From: Bacteroidia bacterium
GTDB lineage: Bacteria > Bacteroidota > Ignavibacteria > SZUA-365
Reading direction: 5' to 3'
Assembly: GCA_027493955.1 (NCBI GenBank)
Contig: JAOSJT010000001.1
Span: 2,219,131-2,283,130 of the forward strand
DNA: 64,000 bases
The position numbers and the translations under genes were made by a program. Shown here piece after piece: positions 46,807 to 55,537 of this stretch. Each line of letters begins with the position of its first letter. Position 1 is the stretch's first letter. A model generated the notes under the pieces. The model was not told where the DNA came from. It ran no database searches and worked only from the letters and a program-made list of their open reading frames with translations.

Positions 46807-47597
46807 TCAGCTCTCCGCGGAATCTCGCAAGAATATCCTCCCGGGACCGACCGACCAGATCAACGGCAATCGCGTGCGACCTCCCGGTGCACGCGCTTCG
46901 CTTCCGAAAATGCCGCTCAACGGACGCAACCACGAGCAGTTCAGAAACAACGCCCTCCTCAGAACAAGCGTGTCGCACGGCAGATCCCCGAACTCCGGTA
47001 CCGACACCACAGCCTCGCTGCCCGACAACGCGCCAAACACCGTCCGCAGGCCGCGCGTCATCGCCGAGGCGAAACTTTGCACCGTTGCTTCCGGCACCGC
47101 ACGCGACGGAAGCGCACATCGAGTCGCGCGCACACGCGATCAATCTCATGCTGATCGGTCAATACCCGAACCTTGCACCTGAGTGTCCAGAAATGCGTCC
47201 CGCTCCCGCCGCGCGCGCTGTGCATTTTCACATATCCCGCGAACGCCGAAATGGTCATCTGGCCGCGATACAGCCACTTGTCGAACCATTCGATGAAGCG
47301 GGAACGGGATGGCTTCCGCCACGACTCGATAGTGACGACGAACTCGACACAGCGCGGACGAATGTCCATTGCGTCAATACGCAAACATGAGAATATCTGC
47401 TGCGCTGTGCCCAGTGCGCCCAACAGCAACTCGCCAAAAGCGTTGAGCGTCATGACTCCGCCGCTCATCGTACCGAGCGTACTTCCGTGCTTTCCGACGT
47501 CGAAACGCGAATGATACGTCCCCGGCGTGGAGTAATCATGATCCGGCGAACACTTTTGATTAAATTGTCCACTGCTTTCCATGCAATACTCCCACAT
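46807..47597 (-). pseudogene. Broken ORF resembling a REP-associated tyrosine transposase
   Basis: The 179-residue frame 47058-47597 follows the IS200-like/REP-associated transposase (Y1_Tnp) pattern: DYSTPGTYHSRFDV at the start, LGTMSGGVMTLNAFGELL next, later HFWTLRCKVRVLTDQHEIDRV, where family members have FWQRNYYE-IIR-E-EL--I. Both catalytic signatures are missing: the HUH segment (MPNHVHG in the family) reads RPRCVE, and the YYE tyrosine reads LRCK. After the stop at 47058 another minus frame (46807-47133) continues with protein-like sequence (SRAVPEATVQSFASAMTRG), suggesting a frameshift near 47060-47135. It is either a decayed transposase or a diverged, non-catalytic relative. The family assignment is by eye only. 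Confidence 0.45.
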
Positions 47598-47734
47598 AGT
47601 GCATGGTCAGGTGATTTGAATCGGTAAGCTACGAGATACTCACATCAGCCGAAAGTCAAAACCGAGTGGACTATCCCCCTGGTGAGTTCATGCGCGCTCC
47701 ACTCTCCACCGCCGACACGTCGCACAACCGTGCG

Positions 47735-48691
47735 CTACGTATCTCTGCTCTCCTCAGCGCTCTCGAGTCTCGCCACAGCCGCCGCGAGGCAGGCGGCAAT
47801 GTCGGGAGTGGCCTCGTTCAGCCAGGATCGAAAAAGGGTGACCACGGAATCATGCGGGATGCGCTCCCAATGCTGTTTCGGATTCTTTAGCGACTCGCAG
47901 AACAGACGTCGTGCGTGTTCGACGGGACTGTGACGCAGCGTGTCGAAAAAACTCAATATCGCGCGTTGATCTCCGTAAAGCACGGCGACACGAAGCACAT
48001 ACAATGTTGCCCGATACGTGCTCTCCTCATGCAGATAGGGTAGCGCTTTCCGTACCAGGGTTATTGCGCGGTCGGATTCCTCAGGATGCATGCCGATGAT
48101 ACGCGCGGCGGTACCGAGCGGCAGGAGGCGACGCCACATTTTTTTCCCGGCCGCCATGGAAGACAGCAGCTTTTCTTCCTCCACGAACACACGCTCGAAA
48201 TGATCCACAAGCGCGAATTTTACGAGATTGCGCGCATCCACCCAGTCCATGCTCGAATCAAGTAATTCAATGACCGTCTCGCTCTTCTGTGGCTGCTGCG
48301 CGACATATAAACCACACAGCATGGATGCGATGCGGCGTAGATGCAAGACGCCGTGGCGAAAACCTTTCTCGGCTGTAGCGTATGCCGGCATGGGTATACC
48401 AACCACATGCAACGGCGCAACTTCCCAGAGCCAGCAGGCGAACTCAAAGCCGGCCGGATGCAAACCGGAAAAGCCCTCACCCATTGCTTCCGCGACAAGC
48501 TCGGACAGTTCGAGCGTCGTTGCGGCCCTGTCTCCGCGCATCGGTGGGTTCTCGAACTGCTCAATAATGTCAGCCAGCACTTCCTCAAAGTCGTTCACGA
48601 TCACCCGCTGGCAGTTGCGTACATTGCGGATAAAGGCTTCTCGCAGCTGTCCGGAATCGGATGTACTTTCCTGAACCGAGGGTGCACTCAT
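47735..48691 (-). CDS. Alpha-helical protein of unknown function
   Basis: 318 residues from ATG 48691 (MSAPSVQESTSDSGQL). The open frame extends to 48928, but those extra codons overlap the preceding thioredoxin-like gene and look non-coding. Sequence is rich in amphipathic helices of about 30-40 residues (FEEVLADIIEQFENP, DARNLVKFALVDHFERVF, HARRLFCESLKNPKQHW), which suggests a helical repeat (HEAT- or AlkD-like) fold; I cannot name a family. No signal peptide or membrane segment. It lies 58 bases after the thioredoxin-like gene on the same strand, so the two are probably cotranscribed. Confidence 0.7.
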   Translation of the reverse strand: MSAPSVQESTSDSGQLREAFIRNVRNCQRVIVNDFEEVLADIIEQFENPPMRGDRAATTLELSELVAEAMGEGFSGLHPAGFEFACWLWEVAPLHVVGIPMPAYATAEKGFRHGVLHLRRIASMLCGLYVAQQPQKSETVIELLDSSMDWVDARNLVKFALVDHFERVFVEEEKLLSSMAAGKKMWRRLLPLGTAARIIGMHPEESDRAITLVRKALPYLHEESTYRATLYVLRVAVLYGDQRAILSFFDTLRHSPVEHARRLFCESLKNPKQHWERIPHDSVVTLFRSWLNEATPDIAACLAAAVARLESAEESRDT

Positions 48692-48749
48692 TCGTATCTG
48701 CCAGAGAATTCTGCGGTGATAGTGGATAGCCGGGATACGGGTGAAGAAC

Positions 48750-49238
48750 TTACCGATACATGGACGGGTCGAGCACGACGGGCCCCCACATTCGAAGGAC
48801 GCGCACGACAAGCTCCGTATTGTGCGCGGACCCGGTCTCGAGAAGAGCACTGTCCTGCGTATGAATGCGGTGACCGGTCCCGTCCAATATGACAAGCACC
48901 GGAAAGCCGAAACGTTCCGGGTGCCCAAGCCGCTTCATAACCGAAAGGTTTTTATTCTCTTCGCTGTAATTGACGTGAAGCAGAATATAATCTGCGTTCA
49001 ATACGGCGTTCACGAGCGTATCCTGCTTGAACAGTTTATCCAGCTTGCGACACCAGGTGCACCAATTACCTCCCACAACAACCAGCACATGCTTCCCGAG
49101 AATCGCGGCACGTTCGATGGCCTCGTCCAGTTGCGCCTCGGCGTTGGCCTCCGGGTTATAAGGACTTGACACGTGCGATTGCGCCGGAAGCACCGGCGCC
49201 GCAAACACGAGCAAGAATAATACGATGAAGTGTTTCAC
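48750..49238 (-). CDS. Exported thioredoxin-like protein
   Basis: 162 residues from GTG 49238 (KHFIVLFLLVFAAPVLPAQ as signal peptide), chosen because AAGGAG lies six bases upstream; the frame extends to 49307 but would place charged residues before the signal. Thioredoxin-fold marks: HVLVVVGGNWCTWCRKLDKLF with active-site CTWC near residue 60, and GFPVLVIL with the cis-proline. It resembles the thioredoxin_7/DUF255-type periplasmic proteins. Likely a periplasmic thiol reductase or disulfide-related enzyme; the partner is unknown. Followed by the helical protein at 47735-48691. Confidence 0.85.
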   Translation of the reverse strand: MKHFIVLFLLVFAAPVLPAQSHVSSPYNPEANAEAQLDEAIERAAILGKHVLVVVGGNWCTWCRKLDKLFKQDTLVNAVLNADYILLHVNYSEENKNLSVMKRLGHPERFGFPVLVILDGTGHRIHTQDSALLETGSAHNTELVVRVLRMWGPVVLDPSMYR

Positions 49239-49322
49239 GACGGACTCCTTGCGTGTCTCGATGAGCGGCACACGATGTAAGTTTGTGCTTTTTACAGGAA
49301 GAAGCAAGGGATCGACGATTGA

Positions 49323-49378
49323 CGAGGTACGAGGTTCGAGGTTCGAGGTTCGAGGTTCGAGGTTCGAGGTACGAGGTA
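49323..49378. repeat. Tandem 7-bp repeat (CGAGGTT/A)
   Basis: Eight consecutive copies of CGAGGTT or CGAGGTA (56 bp), flanked by GATTGACGA-like sequence on both sides. It lies between the start of the thioredoxin-like gene and the terminator of the oxidoreductase operon, so variation in copy number could alter the upstream region. Confidence 0.9.
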
Positions 49379-49452
49379 CGATTGACGATTGCGAATTGTA
49401 TTGCGTGAAAGAGCCGGCGAGTACGCAATCGCCTCATGGAGTTCAGCGTGTT

Positions 49453-49486
49453 CAAAAAAAATGGTCCCCGGATTGCTCCGGGGACC
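49453..49486 (-). terminator. Rho-independent terminator of the oxidoreductase operon
   Basis: GGTCCCCGG-AGCAAT-CCGGGGACC followed by ATTTTTTTT on the minus strand, 27 bases after the stop at 49513. Confidence 0.92.
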
Positions 49487-49512
49487 GAGATATATGCTTT
49501 CGTCGGTGAACG

Positions 49513-52500
49513 CTATGCGTGAATGAGCTGCATGCGGTTCGTCATTCGCGCATCGATTTCCAGCACCTGCGGGGCGCGGGCGCCGGTGGCGAGGATTTGG
49601 TCGGAGTACAGAATGAAATGCGCCTTGCCGTCGGTTGTAGGGAAGACCTGCCGGATGCGGCCTTCACTGCCCTGCTGACGGATGAAGGACATCATTTCCG
49701 ACGAGAGCTGCTCGTGCGTCTCGAAGGACGGGGTGAGGCCTTCGATCTCAAGAAGCCGACGGAGGATGTGAATGTTCAGCATGCCGTTTTTCGGATCGCC
49801 GATAGGAACGGTCGGCTGGCGCATGCCCGCCCAGTTGGTGAAATGTCCGCGGCCTTCGAGGTACGACGACATCGGAAGGAATACGTCGGCCGCCTGCGCG
49901 GTCTCGGTCAAGTACATATCCGCGACAACGAGGAACTCGAGGTTGTTGATGAAACCATTGTAGTCCTCCGAAGCGGCAGGATTTTCGCCGAATATCATCG
50001 CGGCGCGGATCTTGTCCTCGCGAATCTTCCTGCCGATGTTGCTTCCCGAAGCCACGACATCGGTGATGTCGGTTTTCCAGAAGCGGTTCACAGCATCCAG
50101 AAGACGCTCGTTGCGAATACTCGCGCCGCCGGGCAGAAGCTGCCGGTCGAAGCCGGCAACCGTCATTCCGGTGAGATTGCACTCGCCGCTGAACAACGCG
50201 AGTCCGGAACCCGGTACGGCGATTTTGCCGAGAGCGAGCAGCACCGAGACCAGGGCCTTGAGATCGTCGCTGGAGCGGTCGATACGGCTCTCGATGTTGT
50301 ACCAGGCCACAATACGCTGATCGGGCTGCACGAGGAGATCCACGATGGCATGTATGCGAGCCGGCGCAACACCGGTGACTTCCGCGACCTCCGCGAGGTC
50401 GGTTCTCAAGGCCTTGTCGCGTAGCTGGTCGAAATTGACGCAACGCTTTGCGACAAATTCTTCATTGACCGCCCCCCTTCGGATCAGCTCACCAAGTAAG
50501 CCGGTCAGCAGCAGGGTGGACGTGCCGCGACGAGGATCGGCCCACACAGTGGCATGGGGTACGAGATCGATCTCCGAGGAATTGATGACGATGGCTTTCG
50601 TGCCGTGGCGCATGCGCCGCTTCACCCGCCATCCCATCACGGGATTCTCGATGGTGGGATTGCCACCGAGGAAAAGATACAGATCCGCATTCTCAAGTTC
50701 CTCGACGCCGACGCTGGATACGGTGGAGCCGAGCATGTCGTCGAGCGCGTGATAATCCGCCTCGTTGACGAGCTGATGGAAGGATACGAGATTGTTGGTG
50801 CGGAGCGCGGCCCTCGCGTAGCGGCCGGCAAGATACAATTCCTCGTCGGTGAGTTTCGGCGACGCGGAGACGAGCATGGCATCGGCTCCGTGCGTGGCAA
50901 GCATACGCTCGCGGCCTTTGTGAATAGCCTCGAACGCCTCTTCCCACGACACTTCGACCAACGCGCCGTCCTTACGGACCATGGGCTTGGTGACGCGCGA
51001 TCCGTCGAGGTAGTGCTGATAGCCGAAGCGACCCTTTACGCACAGCTCACCGTAATTCGGCCCATGCTCGGGCGAGGCGCCTACAACATAGAACAGGTCA
51101 GCCGCCTTGACTTTCAGCGTGATGTTGCACCCGACGGAACAGTAGTTGCACACGCTGTACATGGAGTCCATAACCCACGGACCCGAACGGCGGAAGGGCA
51201 TTTTCTCGACGAGCGTCCCTGTGGGACACACATCGATGCAGTTGCCGCAACTCACGCAGTTCGTCTCGTGCAGGGCTTTTTCCATCGCCGGTTTGACGAT
51301 GGTACGGAAACCGCGATTGACGAAGCCCAGTGCCGCGACGTTGAGAATCTCGGCGCAGGTGTTCACGCAGCGTCCGCAGTTGATGCATTTGTTGGAGTCA
51401 ATCTTGACGAAGGGATGCCGCGTATCCACCTTGTAACGATTGAACTCGCCGACGAAACGCTTCTGGTCCACGCCGTACTCGGTGCAGTAGTCTTGCAAAC
51501 GACACGCGAGACCCGCGTCGCAGCCGCATTCGGCGCAGCGAAGCGCTTCTTCGAAAGCAGTCTGGTCGTCGTAAGCGAATTCCACTTCGCCAAAGCCCTT
51601 GATGCGCTCCTCGGCGGGAACTTCATGCGCGTGATGGCGCTCGCTTTCCAGAATCTGCGGCACGTCCTCGCGCGTCAGTTTGTGGAAATTGTCACGCTTG
51701 CTTTCGAAGCGATCCGTGAGGGGTACAACGATACCGGTCTGTATGTACTTGTCGATGGCACGCGCGGCCATACGGCCCGCGGCGATCGCGTCAATCGCAT
51801 CTGCCGGACCCGTGACCACATCACCGCCGGAGAACACGCCGGGTCGGTCGGTTTCGAAGGTGCCTTCTTTGGCTTCGATCGTTTTCCACTTTGTGACTTT
51901 CACGTGCTGGTCGCTTTCCACGCCGTCCAGATCGGGTTCCTGACCGATGGCGGAAATGACCCAATCGCATTCGAGCTGGTATTCGGAGCCGTCCACGATG
52001 ACAGGCCGGCGGCGCCCACTGGCATCGGGTTCGCCCAATTCCATGCGGAGGCATTCAATGGATTTCATGCGGCCTTCTTCCACGATCACCCGTGTGGGAG
52101 CTGCGAGGAAATGCATCTGTACACCTTCTTCCTCGGCAGCGACGATTTCCATTTCATTTGCGGGCATTTCCTTGCGGGTGCGGCGATACAGAAGAATAAC
52201 TTCCGTTGCACCGAGGCGTAGAGATGTACGTGCGGCATCGATGGCTGTGTTACCACCGCCTACAACCACCACGCGGCCCTTGACGTCGGGATTGGTCTTC
52301 ATTTCCACCTGGCGGAGGAAATCCACGCCGCGGAGCACGCCCTCGGCCTCTTCATTCTCGACCTGCATGGGCTTGCCGACCTGCGCACCGAGTGCGACGA
52401 AAACCGCGCGGTAGCCCTGGTCGAACAGATCGTCCATGGAAAAGTCCTTGCCCAGCGTGCGGTTCGTGTGCACTTCCACGCCGAGATCGGTGATCCAGCT

Positions 52501-53244
52501 GATTTCCTTATCAAGGACGTCTTTCGGGAGGCGGTACTCGGGTATGCCGTAGCGCAGCATGCCGCCCAGTTTGGGCAGGGACTCGAACACCACGGGACGA
52601 TAGCCCTCGATCGCGAGATAGTACGCCGCCGTCAGGCCGCCGGGTCCGGAGCCGATGATAGCCACGCGCACACCGTTGTCGTCCTTCACCTCGGGTTTCC
52701 ACATATCGCCGATCATGTCCTGGTCGGCGGCATAGCGCTTGAGGAAATCGATGCCCACGGGGGAATCCACCATCGAGCGTCGGCAGCTCACTTCGCATTT
52801 GCGTGTGCAGACGCGGCCGCATACGGAGGGAAGCGGATTCTTTTCCTTGATCAAAGCCACCGCTTCGGTAAACTTGCCCATGCTGATCAGCGACATGTAG
52901 CCCTGAATGTCCACATCGGCCGGGCAGCTCAGGCGGCACGGGCCGAAGCAATCGGCATAGTGATTGCTGACGATGAGTTCGAGACAGGTTTTGCGTGCAC
53001 GGCGCACGGTGTCGGACTTGGTCTTGATGACCATGCCCTCTTGCACACGCGTGGAACACGACGGGAAGAGGCGGCTTTGACCCTCGACCTCCACCACGCA
53101 GAGGAAGCAGGCACCGAAGGGCGGCAGTTTCTCGTCGTAACAGAGGGTCGGGATCTGGTCAAGGTCCTGTTCGTGACAGACCTGGAGAATGGTCTTGTCG
53201 GGGGAGGCGGTTACTTGTTTTCCGTTGATTGTCAATGTTACCAT
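49513..53244 (-). CDS. NuoG/GltD/molybdopterin-oxidoreductase fusion subunit
   Basis: 1,243 residues from ATG 53244 (MVTLTINGKQVTASPDKT) with a GAGGTG ribosome-binding site. Modules in order: NuoG-type [2Fe-2S] ferredoxin (C35, C46, C49, C63); GltD-like domain with Cys at 99, 103 and 107, FAD site IIGSGPGGLTAA near 198 and NAD(P) site VVGGGNTAIDAA near 328; a Cys-rich insert near 570-587; two [4Fe-4S] clusters (C620-C630, C663-C673); a molybdopterin-oxidoreductase domain with [4Fe-4S] Cys 699, 702, 706 and 735. Where formate dehydrogenases carry the catalytic Cys/Sec (about 826) the text is SFHQLVNEADYH, so formate oxidation is unlikely. With the NuoE- and NuoF-like genes upstream it probably forms a soluble NAD(P)H-linked, possibly flavin-bifurcating, electron-transfer complex. 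The electron acceptor is unknown. Confidence 0.85.
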   Translation of the reverse strand: MVTLTINGKQVTASPDKTILQVCHEQDLDQIPTLCYDEKLPPFGACFLCVVEVEGQSRLFPSCSTRVQEGMVIKTKSDTVRRARKTCLELIVSNHYADCFGPCRLSCPADVDIQGYMSLISMGKFTEAVALIKEKNPLPSVCGRVCTRKCEVSCRRSMVDSPVGIDFLKRYAADQDMIGDMWKPEVKDDNGVRVAIIGSGPGGLTAAYYLAIEGYRPVVFESLPKLGGMLRYGIPEYRLPKDVLDKEISWITDLGVEVHTNRTLGKDFSMDDLFDQGYRAVFVALGAQVGKPMQVENEEAEGVLRGVDFLRQVEMKTNPDVKGRVVVVGGGNTAIDAARTSLRLGATEVILLYRRTRKEMPANEMEIVAAEEEGVQMHFLAAPTRVIVEEGRMKSIECLRMELGEPDASGRRRPVIVDGSEYQLECDWVISAIGQEPDLDGVESDQHVKVTKWKTIEAKEGTFETDRPGVFSGGDVVTGPADAIDAIAAGRMAARAIDKYIQTGIVVPLTDRFESKRDNFHKLTREDVPQILESERHHAHEVPAEERIKGFGEVEFAYDDQTAFEEALRCAECGCDAGLACRLQDYCTEYGVDQKRFVGEFNRYKVDTRHPFVKIDSNKCINCGRCVNTCAEILNVAALGFVNRGFRTIVKPAMEKALHETNCVSCGNCIDVCPTGTLVEKMPFRRSGPWVMDSMYSVCNYCSVGCNITLKVKAADLFYVVGASPEHGPNYGELCVKGRFGYQHYLDGSRVTKPMVRKDGALVEVSWEEAFEAIHKGRERMLATHGADAMLVSASPKLTDEELYLAGRYARAALRTNNLVSFHQLVNEADYHALDDMLGSTVSSVGVEELENADLYLFLGGNPTIENPVMGWRVKRRMRHGTKAIVINSSEIDLVPHATVWADPRRGTSTLLLTGLLGELIRRGAVNEEFVAKRCVNFDQLRDKALRTDLAEVAEVTGVAPARIHAIVDLLVQPDQRIVAWYNIESRIDRSSDDLKALVSVLLALGKIAVPGSGLALFSGECNLTGMTVAGFDRQLLPGGASIRNERLLDAVNRFWKTDITDVVASGSNIGRKIREDKIRAAMIFGENPAASEDYNGFINNLEFLVVADMYLTETAQAADVFLPMSSYLEGRGHFTNWAGMRQPTVPIGDPKNGMLNIHILRRLLEIEGLTPSFETHEQLSSEMMSFIRQQGSEGRIRQVFPTTDGKAHFILYSDQILATGARAPQVLEIDARMTNRMQLIHA

Positions 53245-53252
53245 GGGGCACC

Positions 53253-55010
53253 TCAGTCCTTCACTACCGCGTCGAAGCGGCATACCGTGAAACACTTGCC
53301 GCATTTGATGCAGAGTTCCTGATCAATGGAATGCAGCTGTTTGTTTTCGCCCGCGATGGCAACCGTCGGGCAAGCCTTGGCACAGAGCGTGCAGCCCGTG
53401 CATTTGTCGTTGATCGAATAGGTGAGCAGCGGCGCGCAAACGTGGGCGGGACATTTTTTGTCCACAATGTGCGCCACGTATTCGTCGCGGAAATACTTCA
53501 ATGTGGTGACGACGGGATTTGGTGCCGTCTGTCCCAGGCCGCAAAGTGACGCGGCCTTGATCTGCGCGGAAAGCTCCTCGAGATTGTCGAGGTCCTCCAT
53601 CGTGCCGTTGCCGTCGGTGATGCGCTCGAGGATTTCGAGCATACGCTTGGTGCCGATACGGCAGAACGTGCATTTACCGCAGGATTCCGACTGCGTGAAT
53701 GTGAGGAAGTACCGTGCGACGTCCACCATACAAGTGGTTTCGTCCATCACGATCAAACCACCGGAGCCCATGATAGCGCCGGTTTTGTTGATTTCCTGGT
53801 AGTCGACGCCGATGTCGCACATGTCCGCGGGGATACAGCCGCCGGAGGGACCACCCATCTGTACGGCCTTGAATTTCTTATCCTCGTTGATGCCGCCGCA
53901 GACGCGGAAAATGATGTCGCGAATGGTGAGCCCCATGGGAACCTCCACGAGACCTGCGCGGCGCACCTTGCCCGCCATGGCGAATACCTTGGTGCCCTTG
54001 CTGTTCTCCGTGCCGTACGCCGCGTACGCGGAACCGCCGTTGAGAATAATCCAGGGGACATTGGCGAAGGTTTCGACATTGTTGATGTTCGTGGGTTTGC
54101 CCCAGAGTCCGGCTTCCGCGGGGAAAGGCGGACGGAATTTGGGCATTCCGCGGCGGCCTTCGATGGATGCGATAAGCGCCGTTTCCTCGCCACAGACGAA
54201 TGCGCCGGCGCCTTCCTTGATGCGAATGTGGAAATTGAAGCCGCTGTCGAGAATGTTCTCGCCCAGCAGTCCTCGGGTCATGGCCTGCGAAATCGCCTGA
54301 CGAAGTCGTGCGATGGCTTTCGGATACTCTGCGCGGCAGTAGATGTACGCCTCATCCGCACCTATGGCGTATGCGGCGATCATCATGCCCTCGAGTACGG
54401 AATGCGGATCGCTTTCGAGCACCGAGCGGTCCATGAACGCGCCCGGATCGCCTTCGTCGGCATTGCAGATGATGTATTTCTTCGTGCCTTTGGCGTTGCG
54501 GGTAAATTCCCACTTCTTTCCCGTGGGGAAACCGCCGCCACCGCGTCCGCGAAGGCCGGATGCCAGCACCTCGCGAATGACACCGTCCGGTTTCAGTTCG
54601 TGTACCGCTTTGCGCAGCGCTTCATACCCTTGCCGGGCGATGTATTCGTCTATCGAACCCGGATCGATGATACCGCTGTTGCGCAGCACGATGCGGACTT
54701 GATTGTCGAAAAACTCCTGCTCTTTCGGATCGGTCGTGGCAAGCCATTCGTCAATCGCCTTACCTCCGAGGATGTCCTCCTCGACGAGCCGACCGATACG
54801 GTCGGGCGTCACTTCGGCATACAGTCGACCGGGGGCGTCTCCGTCGATAACTTCGACGAGCGGCTCGCGGTAGCACATTCCGATGCAGCCGGTTTCCTTG
54901 AGTTCGAATGCTCCGGGGTGCTCTTTCAGCTCTTCCTGCAGCGCCCGGTACACTTTCTCGCCTCCTGCGGAAATACCGCACGTGCCGAGACCAACGAGTA
55001 CTGTTTTCAT
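53253..55010 (-). CDS. NuoF/HydB-like NADH-binding subunit
   Basis: 585 residues from ATG 55010 (MKTVLVGLGTCG), with AGGAAGG seven bases upstream. N-terminal thioredoxin-like [2Fe-2S] region (C11, C42, C46). NADH/FMN core with GLRGRGGGGFPTGKKWEF (about 152-169), CNADEGDPGAFMDRS and HSVLEGMMIAAYAIGA. A [4Fe-4S] site SESCGKCTFCRIG lies near 445, with its fourth Cys in LCGLGQTAPNP. C-terminal 2[4Fe-4S] ferredoxin (CTGCTLCAKACP and CIKCGKCFTVC). This is the layout of the diaphorase subunit of NAD-linked hydrogenases and formate dehydrogenases. It oxidises or reduces NAD(H) and passes electrons to the fusion subunit encoded eight bases downstream. Confidence 0.93.
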   Translation of the reverse strand: MKTVLVGLGTCGISAGGEKVYRALQEELKEHPGAFELKETGCIGMCYREPLVEVIDGDAPGRLYAEVTPDRIGRLVEEDILGGKAIDEWLATTDPKEQEFFDNQVRIVLRNSGIIDPGSIDEYIARQGYEALRKAVHELKPDGVIREVLASGLRGRGGGGFPTGKKWEFTRNAKGTKKYIICNADEGDPGAFMDRSVLESDPHSVLEGMMIAAYAIGADEAYIYCRAEYPKAIARLRQAISQAMTRGLLGENILDSGFNFHIRIKEGAGAFVCGEETALIASIEGRRGMPKFRPPFPAEAGLWGKPTNINNVETFANVPWIILNGGSAYAAYGTENSKGTKVFAMAGKVRRAGLVEVPMGLTIRDIIFRVCGGINEDKKFKAVQMGGPSGGCIPADMCDIGVDYQEINKTGAIMGSGGLIVMDETTCMVDVARYFLTFTQSESCGKCTFCRIGTKRMLEILERITDGNGTMEDLDNLEELSAQIKAASLCGLGQTAPNPVVTTLKYFRDEYVAHIVDKKCPAHVCAPLLTYSINDKCTGCTLCAKACPTVAIAGENKQLHSIDQELCIKCGKCFTVCRFDAVVKD

Positions 55011-55031
55011 ATCTGTGCCTTCCTGCATGGG

Positions 55032-55523
55032 TTATTGTTGATCCCTGGCACGACGGCGGGCGTCGCGGAGAATTTTGCGCAATTTTGCCGCTGTCAGGCG
55101 GCCGTGAACCTCGCCATTGATGGTGATTACCGGAGCGAGCGAACAGCAGCCGAGGCAGGCGACGGACAGCAAACTGAATGCGCCGTCGTCGGAGGTCTCC
55201 TCGTAACTGATATGAAGTTCATCCTGAATGGTGCTGTAGATATCTTTCACCCCGTTGACATGGCAGGCGGTACCGTTGCAGACGCGAATGATATTCCGGC
55301 CAAGGGGTTTTGTGCGGAATTGGGCGTAGAAAGTAACAACGCCGTAAATTTCCGCGGAAGGAATCCCGGTAACGTGGCTGATGGAGTGAATCGCCTTCTC
55401 GGGCACGTAACCGTAAGTGTCCTGTGCGGACTGCAGCAGCGGAATGAGCGCGCCGGCGTGCCCGTCATATTTCCACAGGTCCACGTTAAAGCGCTTGAAT
55501 TCTTCGGTGTGTTGTTCTGACAT
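55032..55523 (-). CDS. NuoE-like [2Fe-2S] thioredoxin-fold subunit
   Basis: 163 residues from ATG 55523 (MSEQHTEEFKRFNVD); AGGAAGG lies six bases upstream. NuoE family marks: LIPLLQSAQDTYGYVPEKAI, the cluster Cys C82 and C87 (VCNGTACHVNG) and C123 and C127 (ACLGCCSLAP). It lies between the Lrp-type gene (overlapping frame, 15 bases) and the NuoF-like gene (21 bases), so translation is coupled. It would carry the auxiliary [2Fe-2S] cluster next to FMN. The 6 extra codons upstream of 55523 are not needed. Confidence 0.93.
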   Translation of the reverse strand: MSEQHTEEFKRFNVDLWKYDGHAGALIPLLQSAQDTYGYVPEKAIHSISHVTGIPSAEIYGVVTFYAQFRTKPLGRNIIRVCNGTACHVNGVKDIYSTIQDELHISYEETSDDGAFSLLSVACLGCCSLAPVITINGEVHGRLTAAKLRKILRDARRRARDQQ

Positions 55524-55537
55524 CCTCGTCCTTCCTT

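Noticed and set aside
46441-47390. Overlapping plus-strand frames downstream of purM
   Set aside because: Low-complexity, Pro/Arg-rich translations without a ribosome-binding site; the minus-strand transposase-like reading explains the region better.
49513-53244. NAD-dependent formate dehydrogenase alpha subunit
   Set aside because: Overall layout is similar, but the catalytic Cys/Sec position is occupied by LVNEAD and the GltD-type insertion is atypical, so I describe it as a fusion oxidoreductase instead.
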